The position numbers were made by a program, and so were the translations under genes. From G963662605 sp963667005 (GTDB taxonomy: Bacteria; Bacteroidota; Ignavibacteria; Ignavibacteriales; Ignavibacteriaceae), in NCBI GenBank assembly GCA_963667005.1, contig OY762937.1, forward strand, positions 806,001 through 870,000: DNA of 64,000 nt, in the 5' to 3' direction. The notes below the pieces were generated by a model. It saw only the letters and a list, made by a program, of their open reading frames with translations, made no database searches and had not been told where the DNA came from. Position 1 is the first letter of the stretch. Each line of letters opens with the position of its first letter. Shown here piece after piece: positions 52,773-61,630 of this stretch.

Positions 52773-53858
52773 CTATTGTTTTACGTCGAGTTCCTGCTGT
52801 AACCTTTCGGCTTTATCAGCAAGCTTCAACTGCTCGATAAGCGTGTGTAAATCTCCGTTGATAATTTCAGACAAATTATACAATGTTAAACCGATGCGGT
52901 GATCGGTAACACGGTTCTGCGGGAAATTATACGTTCTGATCTTATCACTGCGGTCGCCGCTGCCCACCATAGATTTTCTTTGAGCTGCGATTTCGTTTTT
53001 CTGTTTCTTCTGCTCAATATCGTACAAGCGTGCACGCAAAACTTTTAAAGCTTTTTGTCTATTCTTTAACTGCGAACGCTCGTCCTGACAAGTAACAACT
53101 AGTCCGGTTGGCAAGTGTGTAATACGGATTGCGGTTTCAACTTTATTAACATTTTGTCCACCTGCGCCGCCGCTGCGGTAAACGTCAATCTTCAAATCGT
53201 TCATGTTGATATCAACCTGCACGTCTTCGACTTCAGGAAGAACCGCGACAGATGCGGCTGACGTGTGTACCCTGCCGCCTGCTTCGGTTGCAGGCACACG
53301 CTGAACGCGATGCACACCGCTCTCGAATTTCATATCGCCGTACACGTTATCGCCGGTCATAGAGAAAACAACTTCTTTCAATCCGCCGAGACCGGTATCA
53401 TTAATATCAATCAACTCAATCTTCCATCCGCGGACTTCAGCATACCGTGAATACATGCGGAACAAATCACCGGCAAACAAAGCGGCTTCGTCACCGCCGG
53501 TACCGGCACGGATTTCTATAATGGAATCTTTATCGTCGTTCGGATCTTTAGGAAGCAGCAACAGTTTAATTTCATCTTCAAGTTTTATCTGCTGTGCTTT
53601 CAGTTCTTCCAATTCAGCCATAGCGATATCGGTAAGTTCTTTGTCCTCGCCCATATCAATAATTTCTTTATTGCCTTCAATGTCCGCCATTACTTTTTTG
53701 TAAATCTCAAAGCAATCGATCAAAGGGGTTAATTCCCTTTTTTCTTTGCTGAGCGGAATCATCTTTTCCGGACTGTTATAATACTCCGGATCGGCAAGCT
53801 GCACATCAATCTTGTCGTACTTATCCTTAATCTTCGATAATTTATCTAAAAAATCCAT
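52773..53858 (-). CDS. prfA: peptide chain release factor 1
   Basis: 361 aa, standard for RF1, which releases the finished peptide at UAA and UAG codons. The catalytic GGQ is in SGGAGGQNVNKVETA near 231. The stop-codon-reading PxT motif is present as PAT in RVPATEAGGRVHTSA near 188, which marks RF1 and not RF2. The N-terminal helical domain (DKLSKIKDKYDKIDVQLADP) is complete. No frameshift site, as expected for RF1. No HemK/PrmC gene follows within the window; the convergent neighbour is the phosphatase gene. Confidence 0.97.
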   Translation of the reverse strand: MDFLDKLSKIKDKYDKIDVQLADPEYYNSPEKMIPLSKEKRELTPLIDCFEIYKKVMADIEGNKEIIDMGEDKELTDIAMAELEELKAQQIKLEDEIKLLLLPKDPNDDKDSIIEIRAGTGGDEAALFAGDLFRMYSRYAEVRGWKIELIDINDTGLGGLKEVVFSMTGDNVYGDMKFESGVHRVQRVPATEAGGRVHTSAASVAVLPEVEDVQVDINMNDLKIDVYRSGGAGGQNVNKVETAIRITHLPTGLVVTCQDERSQLKNRQKALKVLRARLYDIEQKKQKNEIAAQRKSMVGSGDRSDKIRTYNFPQNRVTDHRIGLTLYNLSEIINGDLHTLIEQLKLADKAERLQQELDVKQ

Positions 53859-54333
53859 TATGCCTAATCTTGTTAAAATTTAATCTGTAAATATAAGAAA
53901 TTAATAGCAGGCGGCCTCTTCTCCTCCACTTGACTCTGCGAGCAGAGGGAGAAGAGGAGAGAAAACCTCCAAATTTCCCAATATGTATATCCATTCATAG
54001 AATGATTTGTAAAATCGATTTACATACCGGTACTCTGTACCTCAAATGCTTGTCCTGTATTTCGTGCTATAAACATATCAGCCCTACGGGCTTTGCTTGG
54101 ATGTTCTCCTGAAATCCGTAGGATTACCATGCTTATAGGATGGTATAGTGAAAAAATATCAGAGTTCCGTAGGAACGGTATAGGTCTGATCATTCCTAAC
54201 CCATGACTTGACCTGCCCGCCTTTTGGCGTTCGGGCGGGGTCATGGGCTAAGAAATGACAGCAAATGACGAATCTTTTTTGCAATTCGCTGGAATTTGAA
54301 TATTTTTACATCAAACATAAAAAGGATTCACCT
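53859..54333. other. 475-bp intergenic region with palindromes
   Basis: Contains a CCTCTTCTCC...GGGAGAAGAGG inverted repeat (about 53918-53957), AGCCCTACGGGCT, TTCCGTAGGAA (related to those near 6470) and an AACCCATGAC...GTCATGGGCT stem around GCCCGCCTTTTGGCG (about 54206-54250). These end about 80 bp before the adenosine deaminase start. No gene seen. Confidence 0.6.
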
Positions 54334-55422
54334 GTGACTAAAGAAGAAATTTTACGTGCAGTTCCCAAAGTATTGCTTCATGATCACCTTGACGGAGGCG
54401 TACGTCCGGAAACAATAATTGACATTGCCAATGAAATGAAGTATAAAAAACTTCCCACAAGCGACCCGGGCGAGCTTGCCGAGTGGTTTCATCGTGGCGC
54501 AAATAAGGGCAATTTGGTTGAATATTTGCAGGGTTTTGAGCATACCTGCGCGGTTATGCAGACCAAAGAAGGCCTTACCCGCGTTGCCTATGAAATGATG
54601 GAAGATATGCACAAAGACGGTGTTTGCTATGTTGAGACCCGTTTCGCTCCGGTTTTTCACACGTCAAAAGGTTTATATTATGATGATGTTGTAACAGCCG
54701 TCCTCGAAGGACTCGAAAAAGGTAAACGCGATTTCGGTGTCGGCTACGGACTTATCATTTGCGGTATGCGCAATATGAAAAACTCCCTCGAAATGGCAGA
54801 ACTCGCCGTTAACTATCGCAATCAGGGCGTTGTCGGATTCGATCTCGCCGGTGAAGAAGGCGGATATCCTCCGAAAAAACACATCGAAGCATTTCAATTT
54901 ATTCAACGTGCCAATTTCAACATTACCATTCACGCCGGCGAAGCATTCGGAAAAGAATCAATCTGGCAGGCGATTCAATGGTGCGGCGCTCACCGTATCG
55001 GTCACGGCACAAACATTTTGCAGGATTTGACATTCTCCCCTGAAGGCGAAGTTGTCGGCATGGGTGATCTTGCACAATATATATTAGATAAACGTATTCC
55101 GATTGAAATTTGCTTATTGAGCAACGTTCATACCGGTGCAATTGATAAATTGGAAAATCATCCGTTCGGGCATCTGTATAAAATGAAATTCAGATTAACA
55201 TTGAACACCGATGACCGCTTGATGAGCAATACCACCATGACGAATGAGTGTATGCTTGCACAGTCGTATTTCAATCTTGGGCTTGATGATATTGAAAAGA
55301 TACAGATCAACGCGATGAAATCATCATTCCTGCACAACAACGAACGTCTGGAATATATCTACAAAGTTATTAAACCCGGATTCCAGGCCATGCGCGAAAA
55401 ACTCTTATCGCTGAGCATGTAA
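54334..55422 (+). CDS. add: adenosine deaminase
   Basis: 362 aa from a GTG start at 54334, chosen because AAAGGA lies 7 bases upstream. An in-frame ATG at 54265 would add 23 unconserved residues without a ribosome-binding site. It deaminates adenosine/deoxyadenosine to inosine in purine salvage. Zinc ligands and catalytic residues: HDHLDGG (His16, His18), IHAGEAFG near 199 (His and Glu), RIGHGT near 222 and NTDDR near 290. Family members more often have NTDDP at the last motif; the aspartates are intact. A terminator follows 28 bp after the stop. Confidence 0.93.
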   Translation: MTKEEILRAVPKVLLHDHLDGGVRPETIIDIANEMKYKKLPTSDPGELAEWFHRGANKGNLVEYLQGFEHTCAVMQTKEGLTRVAYEMMEDMHKDGVCYVETRFAPVFHTSKGLYYDDVVTAVLEGLEKGKRDFGVGYGLIICGMRNMKNSLEMAELAVNYRNQGVVGFDLAGEEGGYPPKKHIEAFQFIQRANFNITIHAGEAFGKESIWQAIQWCGAHRIGHGTNILQDLTFSPEGEVVGMGDLAQYILDKRIPIEICLLSNVHTGAIDKLENHPFGHLYKMKFRLTLNTDDRLMSNTTMTNECMLAQSYFNLGLDDIEKIQINAMKSSFLHNNERLEYIYKVIKPGFQAMREKLLSLSM

Positions 55423-55449
55423 TAACATCCGGTGCTTTTTTTCACGAGA

Positions 55450-55474
55450 ACGTCCGCCCAGAGCGGACGTTTTT
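55450..55474 (+). terminator. intrinsic terminator after add
   Basis: Perfect 8-bp stem ACGTCCGC/GCGGACGT, loop CCAGA, followed by TTTT. It lies 28 bp downstream of the adenosine deaminase stop. Confidence 0.85.
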
Positions 55475-55484
55475 GTAGTCTGAA

Positions 55485-55750
55485 TAGAACGCGGATGACC
55501 ACGCCTTCGGCGGGCAGGCACGGATAACACAGATTTTCACTGATTTTTTTTGGGTAAAAAGTACAAATTTTAGAGCGCTCCCCTTTATCATGCCACGCCC
55601 CGCACTTCCATTATAAAATGAGACAAGTTAGTTGTATTAGATGAAGCCTGTTTGGATAAAGAATAATATAAAACAGACATTTTTAATTGTCTTGTTTATA
55701 ATAGGTATCAGCGGGAATCCGTGTTATCCGTGTCATCCGCGTTCTATTTC
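55485..55750. repeat. inverted CGCGGATGAC/CACGGATAACAC repeats bracketing an empty segment
   Basis: Left arm AGAACGCGGATGACCACGCC... CACGGATAACACAGATTTTC (55487-55540) and right arm TCCGTGTTATCCGTGTCATC then CGCGTTCTA (about 55714-55747) are reverse complements. The left arm is interrupted by GCCTTCGGCGGGCAGG. The roughly 170 bp between them holds no gene. Confidence 0.7.
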
Positions 55751-55830
55751 TCATTTTTCTACTATAAAGTTTCGCCGGAACTTTTTAATTTACCCTCTGT
55801 ATTTTTTATAACTATTACTCAAAACACGAC

Positions 55831-56166
55831 ATGAAAAAAGGCTTCAGAAACTACAACTTCGAATTCGACAAGAACGAACGCAAAATGATATCCGCATTTT
55901 GCAAACAGGTTTTAAAACAAGTATCAGGCAATAACGAGTACTTCCGTACCGAACGTGCTTTCAACTCGCTGCTCGACAAAATCGATAGCGGAGAAGAAAC
56001 CGTGAAATTAACGAAAGAAGAATTTCTTAACATCAGCGAACATTTGAAATCCAACATGCGCTTTTATCAGGATCAGATTAAAAAAGCATGGTTCTTCAAA
56101 CGCTGGATGTACAAATCAATGCTGACACAATACTCGGCGATATACGACAAACATTTTAAGGAATAG
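55831..56166 (+). CDS. small hypothetical protein coupled to urocanate hydratase gene
   Basis: 111 aa, not recognised. Rich in charged and aromatic residues and predicted mostly helical (NERKMISAFCKQVLKQVSG, EEFLNISEHLKSNMRFYQD, FKRWMYKSMLTQYSAIYDKH). No signal peptide or membrane segment. It ends one base before the hutU ATG, and the hutU ribosome-binding site AAGGA lies within its last codons, so the two are translationally coupled. That makes it a real gene and hints at a link with histidine breakdown, but no function can be assigned. Confidence 0.7.
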   Translation: MKKGFRNYNFEFDKNERKMISAFCKQVLKQVSGNNEYFRTERAFNSLLDKIDSGEETVKLTKEEFLNISEHLKSNMRFYQDQIKKAWFFKRWMYKSMLTQYSAIYDKHFKE

Positions 56167-56167
56167 T

Positions 56168-57826
56168 ATGAATTCCGGAGCTCGCGTTGTAAAGGCAGAC
56201 AGGGGAACAGCGCTTACGTGTAAGGGGTGGCTGCAGGAAGCGGCTATGCGTATGCTGATGAACAATCTTGATCCTGAAGTCGCGGAAAATCCCGCCGAAC
56301 TCGTTGTGTACGGTGGCAGGGGAAAGGCAGCCCGCAATTGGGACTGCTATGACGCGATCATCGAATCGCTCAAGTCATTGGAAGATGACGAAACACTTCT
56401 TGTGCAATCGGGTAAACCGGTCGGTATATTTAAAACACACGCCAACGCTCCGCGCGTTATTATTTCAAACTCTATGCTCGTACCCAAGTGGGCAACGTGG
56501 GATGAATTCCGCCGCCTTGAAGAATTGGGACTCATCATGTACGGCCAGATGACAGCAGGCAGCTGGATATACATCGGCACACAGGGAATATTACAAGGTA
56601 CATACGAAACATTTGCCGAATGCGCGCGCCAGCGCTACCACAGCGATCTTAAAGGAAAATTTTTGCTCACCGCCGGATTAGGCGGCATGGGCGGCGCTCA
56701 ACCGCTTGCTGCAACAATGAACGGTGCGGCATTCCTCGGTATTGATGTTGACGCAGAACGCATAAAGAAAAGATTAGCAACAGGATATATTGATGTGCTT
56801 GCACCTGATCTGGATTCCGCTTTGAAAATGGTGCTCGATGCAAAGCAGGAAAAACGGGCGCTGTCAGTCGGACTCGTCGGCAACGCGGGAGAATTACTTC
56901 CTGAAATTGTGAACAGAAGAATCATTCCCGATATCGTTACCGATCAAACATCCGCTCATGATACTCTGAACGGCTACGTGCCGATGGGTATGAGTTACGA
57001 ACAAGCATTGCAGCTGCGAAAAGAAAATCCCGAAGAATATATCAAACTGTCTAGAGATACAATCGTTGCACACGTTCAGGCAATGCTCGATTTTCAAAAA
57101 CGCGGCTCTATTGTTTTTGATTACGGCAACAACATTCGCGGTGAAGCCAAAGCAAACGGATTAAAGAATGCTTTCGATATACCGGGATTCGTTCCCGAAT
57201 TTATCCGTCCATTATTCTGCGAAGGCAAAGGCCCGTTCCGCTGGGCAGCACTCTCCGGCGACCCCGAAGATATTTATGTTACCGATCAGACAGTAAAAGA
57301 ATTATTCCCCGAAAACAAACGCCTCATCAACTGGCTTGATATGGCAAAAGAAAAAGTACATTTTCAGGGACTGCCTTCACGCATCTGCTGGCTCGGCTAC
57401 GGTGAAAGAGCTAAAGCGGGACTCGCGTTTAATAAACTTGTCGCAGAAGGAAAAGTAAAAGCGCCGATCGTTATCGGGCGCGACCATTTGGACTGCGGTT
57501 CTGTTGCGTCACCATACAGAGAAACAGAAGCAATGCTCGACGGCAGCGATGCAATCGCCGACTGGCCGATACTCAATGCATTATTGAATGCAATCGGTGG
57601 GGCAAGCTGGGTATCCGTACATCACGGCGGGGGAGTGGGAATAGGAAATTCAATCCATGCGGGGATGGTTGTTGTTGCGGACGGCTCCGATGAAGCTGCT
57701 CAGCGCCTTGAACGCGTATTAACATACGACCCGGGCATGGGCATCATCCGTCATGCAGACGCGGGATATAAATCGGCAATAAAAAACGCCGAAAAACACG
57801 GCGTTAAAATCCCGATGAAAAAATAA
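56168..57826 (+). CDS. hutU: urocanate hydratase
   Basis: 552 aa, the usual length. It converts urocanate to imidazolone propionate, the second step of histidine degradation, using bound NAD. Family marks: VYGGRGKAARNWDCYDAI near 37, GKPVGIFKTHANAPRVIISN near 81, TAGLGGMGGAQPLAATMNGA (NAD loop) near 163, and the active-site region IGRDHLDCGSVASPYRETEA near 437. The ATG has AAGGA inside the end of the upstream 111-aa gene. No hutH, hutI or hutG is in the window, so the rest of the pathway must be elsewhere or absent. Confidence 0.97.
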   Translation: MNSGARVVKADRGTALTCKGWLQEAAMRMLMNNLDPEVAENPAELVVYGGRGKAARNWDCYDAIIESLKSLEDDETLLVQSGKPVGIFKTHANAPRVIISNSMLVPKWATWDEFRRLEELGLIMYGQMTAGSWIYIGTQGILQGTYETFAECARQRYHSDLKGKFLLTAGLGGMGGAQPLAATMNGAAFLGIDVDAERIKKRLATGYIDVLAPDLDSALKMVLDAKQEKRALSVGLVGNAGELLPEIVNRRIIPDIVTDQTSAHDTLNGYVPMGMSYEQALQLRKENPEEYIKLSRDTIVAHVQAMLDFQKRGSIVFDYGNNIRGEAKANGLKNAFDIPGFVPEFIRPLFCEGKGPFRWAALSGDPEDIYVTDQTVKELFPENKRLINWLDMAKEKVHFQGLPSRICWLGYGERAKAGLAFNKLVAEGKVKAPIVIGRDHLDCGSVASPYRETEAMLDGSDAIADWPILNALLNAIGGASWVSVHHGGGVGIGNSIHAGMVVVADGSDEAAQRLERVLTYDPGMGIIRHADAGYKSAIKNAEKHGVKIPMKK

Positions 57827-57856
57827 AGAGACTATATCTGGATCAATTTTTGTAAC

Positions 57857-59056
57857 CTAACTTTTCTCTTTTTTTTCATTATCTGAATTGTCCTTGGAGT
57901 TTTCCTTTTTCGGATTACTATCTGGCGGAGTAATACTATAAATGTCGCCGGGATGTATTATGGGGGGAGTGGGAGGAAATATTGTATTATTAGTTAGAAA
58001 ATCTCTGATAGAAGCGCTTATCATGCTGGCATAGCCTATTTCAAAAAGGTTGTTTTTATTGTATTCGCTAAGTGTATTTAAGTCGTTTTCAAAAAGTTTT
58101 TTCTGTTTTGCAGGTAACTCCAGTTCTTTGATTTTATTTTTTAATTCGGTTATTATGTTGTTGCTTTTTTCAAGGGCATCTCTCTTTTCATTATCTTTTA
58201 ATTCTAGTTCTTTTTTTAAACGTTTAATATAAGAACCCATTTCATCAGCACTTCCAGAAAGCCGATTAAGTATTACAGATAAATGCGATAGTAAAATATT
58301 GTTTTGATTATTGGGATAACAAACAGTGTGGTCTATTTCGCTCCAAGCCTCTTCAAAAATAGTCCGGACTTGAATTTCAGCAATGTGCTCTGTCTTTGTT
58401 GGGGCACACTTAACTAAATAATGCACTGACCTATATCCATATGGATGATTTTTGATTTCACATTTATTGTTTTTGTAAAAATTTAAGTACTCTTCTGTAT
58501 CTCCATTTCGTACATAAGCAATTGGATTTTCATGCAAATTCCATGTATCGCTAATTAAGTGGTGGATACTCTCCCAATCTTCTTTAAATAAATGCAAAAT
58601 TCTAATGCCAATTAAATCTGTTATCTCGGTTTGGTAATTATCTATATTTATAATTCGCTTGGGATTCTCAATTCGTTTTCGGATAATTTTTGAAATAAGG
58701 TGATCTGGATCTTTTAGTCGATATCGAACAGAGTGAACTTTATCAATATTATGTAGCTTTTCGATTAAGTATTTAGCCGTAGGTTCATAATCAAGTTTTA
58801 ATTGCTGATAGTGAGATCTAATTTTCAGCAAATCATCCCATGCGAGAGTTGTAGTTTTAAACTGTTCTGGAGAAATATTGTTTTCCTCAAGAAATCTATT
58901 TAAGTCGTCCATATTATTATGTTCACATAATGTTAAAAGTTTTGAAAACGATTTAATTTTTGAGCGATGAATAATGTTTAGAAGAGTAGATTTTTCTAAA
59001 TCTTTAATTATATCCCGGTCTATCAGCAAACATACCAAAGAGAAACAACAAAACAA
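57857..59056 (-). CDS. RelA/SpoT-domain nucleotidyltransferase, A+T-rich, start uncertain
   Basis: Up to 399 aa. The RelA/SpoT synthetase core (about 85-235) shows KYLIEKLHNIDKVHSVRYRL, YQTEITDLIGIRILHLF, YGYRSVHYLVK and EIQVRTIFEEAWSEIDHTV. This is the fold that makes (p)ppGpp or, in toxin relatives, pyrophosphorylates other targets. No HD hydrolase domain; a coiled coil follows (LKKELELKDNEKRDALEKSN), then a proline-rich tail (FPPTPPIIHPGD) and a charged end. The longest frame needs TTG at 59056 with no ribosome-binding site; the first ATG is at 58912. Bases 58681-58740 have only 20 of 60 G+C, lower than hutU nearby, suggesting transfer. Downstream of a HigA-like regulator. Confidence 0.8.
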   Translation of the reverse strand: MFCCFSLVCLLIDRDIIKDLEKSTLLNIIHRSKIKSFSKLLTLCEHNNMDDLNRFLEENNISPEQFKTTTLAWDDLLKIRSHYQQLKLDYEPTAKYLIEKLHNIDKVHSVRYRLKDPDHLISKIIRKRIENPKRIINIDNYQTEITDLIGIRILHLFKEDWESIHHLISDTWNLHENPIAYVRNGDTEEYLNFYKNNKCEIKNHPYGYRSVHYLVKCAPTKTEHIAEIQVRTIFEEAWSEIDHTVCYPNNQNNILLSHLSVILNRLSGSADEMGSYIKRLKKELELKDNEKRDALEKSNNIITELKNKIKELELPAKQKKLFENDLNTLSEYNKNNLFEIGYASMISASIRDFLTNNTIFPPTPPIIHPGDIYSITPPDSNPKKENSKDNSDNEKKEKS

Positions 59057-59130
59057 ACGATAAATTTAGAAGACGGGCGCCACCTCGACGGGCTTGGGGC
59101 TTTTTCGGTTCTATGCGGGAGGTGATGGGA

Positions 59131-59421
59131 TTACTGAAACACCGTATTAAACACAGCTTCGGGGTAATTGGCGGCAACGTTTAGGAGAACTTTTGCTGGA
59201 CCTTCGGGTTTGCGACGGCCTTGTTCCCAATTTTGGAGAGTAGATACACTGATTCCTAAGAGCCGGGCAAATTTATTCTGTGATAATCCGAGTTGTTCCC
59301 TGATGATTTTGGGATCGGGATTATCAAAATCAAACTGACGGCTGGCTTTCTTTTTGCCTTTTAGAATTTTGCCGCCTTCTTTGATGCTATTCTGAAGTTC
59401 TAAATACAACAAATCTTTCAT
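59131..59421 (-). CDS. NadS/HigA-like helix-turn-helix antitoxin-type regulator
   Basis: 96 aa from ATG 59421 (MKDLLYLELQNSIKEGGKIL); the frame extends to an ATG at 59451. It resembles NadS/HigA regulators: a short helical N-terminus with ILKGKKKASRQFDF, then an XRE-type helix-turn-helix IIREQLGLSQNKFARLLGI followed by STLQNWEQGRRKPEGPAK. In typical loci a RelE/HigB-like toxin gene lies just upstream and overlaps. Here the upstream 300 bp is non-coding, so the cognate toxin is missing. The next gene on the same strand (74-bp gap) is the RelA/SpoT-domain gene. Confidence 0.88.
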   Translation of the reverse strand: MKDLLYLELQNSIKEGGKILKGKKKASRQFDFDNPDPKIIREQLGLSQNKFARLLGISVSTLQNWEQGRRKPEGPAKVLLNVAANYPEAVFNTVFQ

Positions 59422-59530
59422 GAATTCAATATACGCCAATGGACGACACATGTCAATAGAAAAATATTGAGTAGATCATGATTTAAGTGCTCAAATTTCT
59501 GATTCTTTTCCACAAATAAGGGTATAGGAT

Positions 59531-59593
59531 ATTGGACTAAAGTCCACTTCTGGGGGAGTCTCTTCCCACGGTCTGAGGACCGTGGTTAATGAG
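59531..59593. repeat. double-hairpin repeat, copy 2
   Basis: ATTGGACTAAAGTCCACTTC followed by CCACGGTCTGAGGACCGTGG and TTAATGAG. It is the reverse complement of 1865-1928 with scattered changes. Confidence 0.8.
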
Positions 59594-59661
59594 GGGAGTC
59601 CCGAAACATGCTGTTATCTCATGGGTTAGGAAGGGTGGTAGGCATGCAATTGTTTAAAACA

Positions 59662-59693
59662 AATAACCCCGCCGGGAAAAGAGCGGGGTTATT
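59662..59693 (-). terminator. intrinsic terminator after the PL6 gene
   Basis: Perfect 11-bp stem AATAACCCCGC/GCGGGGTTATT with a 10-nt loop. On the minus strand it is followed by TGTTTTAAA. It lies 33 bp after the stop of the gene ending at 59727. Confidence 0.82.
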
Positions 59694-59726
59694 GTTACGG
59701 TGTTTAGTAGTACTAGAAAGGAAAAT

Positions 59727-61478
59727 CTATTTCGTTAAAATTAATTTTTGTGTAGCGGTCATACCGTTGAAGCACAATGTTGAATAGTACACTCCGCTTG
59801 CAAGTGCGCTCGCGTCAAATTTTATCTGGTACGATCCCTGTGCCTGTTCCTGATTGATCAGCTCTTTTACTTCTTTACCTAATGAATTATAAACCTTCAA
59901 TGTAACATTGCCGCGTTGTGGTATTGAATATCGCAATGTCGTTGAAGGATTGAACGGATTAGGATAGTTCTGCATCAACCTGAAATTCAGATATCCGGTT
60001 TTTAAATTGTCGTGAATGCCGGTCGTTGTTGTGCGAGGACCTGTTGTCGTCGCGTTCATCGGAACAATAAGTGCCGCAGCGGTTGAGTATTCATCTGCCC
60101 CGATGTCTTTTTTCGCGCCGCGTGTTTGACCGTCCATATCAACTAAAAGAGTATCAAATGTCCCGAGTGCAGCATCTATCGCCGGACTCGACGAACTCAG
60201 ATGTCTTATACCGTAGGAATCTGCCGATTGCAGTTTCGGATCAACATTAAAATTATTTGCCGGGAAGGTGGTAAATCCCGTTGTCGCACCGTAGAAAATA
60301 TTTCCCTGCCAGGTCATGTTAATCGGAGTATCATTGAAAGCAACGAGGGGAGATGATGTGCCGTATACAATATTATTTGCAATCACACAATCGAGAGGTA
60401 CTTGACTGCCGGAAGTATCGCTATGTGCTCCGATGTTAAAGTTGTTAACGTTATCAATAAATGTATTGAACGCAACCAAAGCTCTTTTAACCTGAAAGTA
60501 TTCGGCTAGGGCAGAATTAATATATCCGTTCATAATAGTAAGCGCCGATTTGAAGCTTGAGCCTGAACCGCCGGAGACGTAGTTATTATATACTTTGTGG
60601 TCTTCACCGATAATACGTATACCGCCGGAATTTGTCTTATGATTACAGAAAAAGTAATTGCCGTATACTGAGCATCTGTTGCCGTGGCGCAGAGTAAGCG
60701 TTCCCTGGCAGCTGACAAATGTATTGTAACGGTAAATGTTGTTGCACGATTTGTTTGAGATCGTTTCAATCTCGCCGTTGCACATTTCAAAGTAATTATG
60801 TTCTACAATTGAATATGAACTTGATAAAGAAAAGTCACTTGTACCAAGGCGAATGGTTTCTGCACCGTTTGAGCCGACCCATGGAGGAAGCAGCGGACGG
60901 GGGCCAAAATAATTAGAATCTATCTGTGCATAGTTTGCTGATGAATCAGGACGCCATACAACAAGCGTAGTACCAAGATTTCGTTTACCTTTTAAATAGC
61001 AGTGATCAACACGATTGTATTTTCCATAAATGGAGACCCATTTTGAATCAATGTTATCGGTCGTTGTATCCGGATTGTTGTAATCAACAATGCTTGTGTT
61101 GGTAAGGCGGCAGTAACTGCTGTTTGTATTCGAGGAATTTCTAAAATCAATAACACTGCCGGAAGTGATATATCCGTTTTTAAACGTCAGTCCGTTGACG
61201 ATTAAATATTTTCCGCCGATCTTCAGCGACGAAACTCCGGACAGGATTACACCGCCGACGGTTTCGGCGCGCAGCAAGATCGGAGCGGCTTGTGTACCGG
61301 TTGCATTAAACGCGATTGCCCAATTGGAATATGTACCGTTGAGAATAGTGATCGTATCACCGGCCTTGATTGATGACAGGGCAGAACTGAAACTTGACGA
61401 TGAATTTACCCGGTATTCTGTTGCGGTAATCGTGATTGTTAAAAGGGTAAATGCAGCAAATAAACTCTTTAATTTCAT
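59727..61478 (-). CDS. secreted PL6 alginate-lyase-like enzyme, T9SS-tagged
   Basis: 583 aa. The signal peptide ends at about residue 20 (LLTITITA). A right-handed beta-helix of the PL6 (alginate lyase/chondroitinase B) family covers about 22-470. Characteristic segments are YNRVDHCYLKGKRNLGTT near 150, SNYFGPRPLLP, NGAETIRLGTSDF, NGEIETISNKSCNNIYRYNT near 235 with the catalytic Lys, and GTLTLRHGNRCSVYGNYF with the catalytic Arg. The T9SS tail starts MQNYPNPFNPSTT near 495. It should cleave alginate or a similar uronan by beta-elimination. A strong terminator follows; the second PL6 gene lies 152 bp upstream on the same strand. Confidence 0.92.
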   Translation of the reverse strand: MKLKSLFAAFTLLTITITATEYRVNSSSSFSSALSSIKAGDTITILNGTYSNWAIAFNATGTQAAPILLRAETVGGVILSGVSSLKIGGKYLIVNGLTFKNGYITSGSVIDFRNSSNTNSSYCRLTNTSIVDYNNPDTTTDNIDSKWVSIYGKYNRVDHCYLKGKRNLGTTLVVWRPDSSANYAQIDSNYFGPRPLLPPWVGSNGAETIRLGTSDFSLSSSYSIVEHNYFEMCNGEIETISNKSCNNIYRYNTFVSCQGTLTLRHGNRCSVYGNYFFCNHKTNSGGIRIIGEDHKVYNNYVSGGSGSSFKSALTIMNGYINSALAEYFQVKRALVAFNTFIDNVNNFNIGAHSDTSGSQVPLDCVIANNIVYGTSSPLVAFNDTPINMTWQGNIFYGATTGFTTFPANNFNVDPKLQSADSYGIRHLSSSSPAIDAALGTFDTLLVDMDGQTRGAKKDIGADEYSTAAALIVPMNATTTGPRTTTTGIHDNLKTGYLNFRLMQNYPNPFNPSTTLRYSIPQRGNVTLKVYNSLGKEVKELINQEQAQGSYQIKFDASALASGVYYSTLCFNGMTATQKLILTK

Positions 61479-61630
61479 CGTCAGCCGTATTAGTTAAAAA
61501 ATGTACGATTAATATATAAACAAATCATACATCATACAAGCCGAAAAGAAGAGATAACAGAATAACCGCCCTAAATGAGCTAAATTTTGGTTTTCTTTCA
61601 GATTTTCCTGTAAAAAGTAGCGAAGAGCGG

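Larger units (their letters stand above)
59422..59726. other. 305-bp intergenic region
   Basis: Holds the double-hairpin repeat copy 2 (59531-59593), a CTCATGGGTTAGGA segment also seen in part near 54210, and a terminator (59662-59693). No remnant of a toxin gene was recognised in any frame. Confidence 0.6.

Noticed and set aside
54265..54333. Upstream ATG start for adenosine deaminase
   Set aside because: No ribosome-binding site and 23 residues not seen in the family; the GTG at 54334 has AAAGGA at good spacing.
57786..57812. Hairpin AACGCCG...CGGCGTT as hutU terminator
   Set aside because: It lies inside the coding sequence before the stop and is not followed by a T-run.
59452..59660. 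Missing RelE/HigB toxin gene upstream of the NadS-like regulator
   Set aside because: No open frame or recognisable toxin remnant is present in this stretch on either strand.
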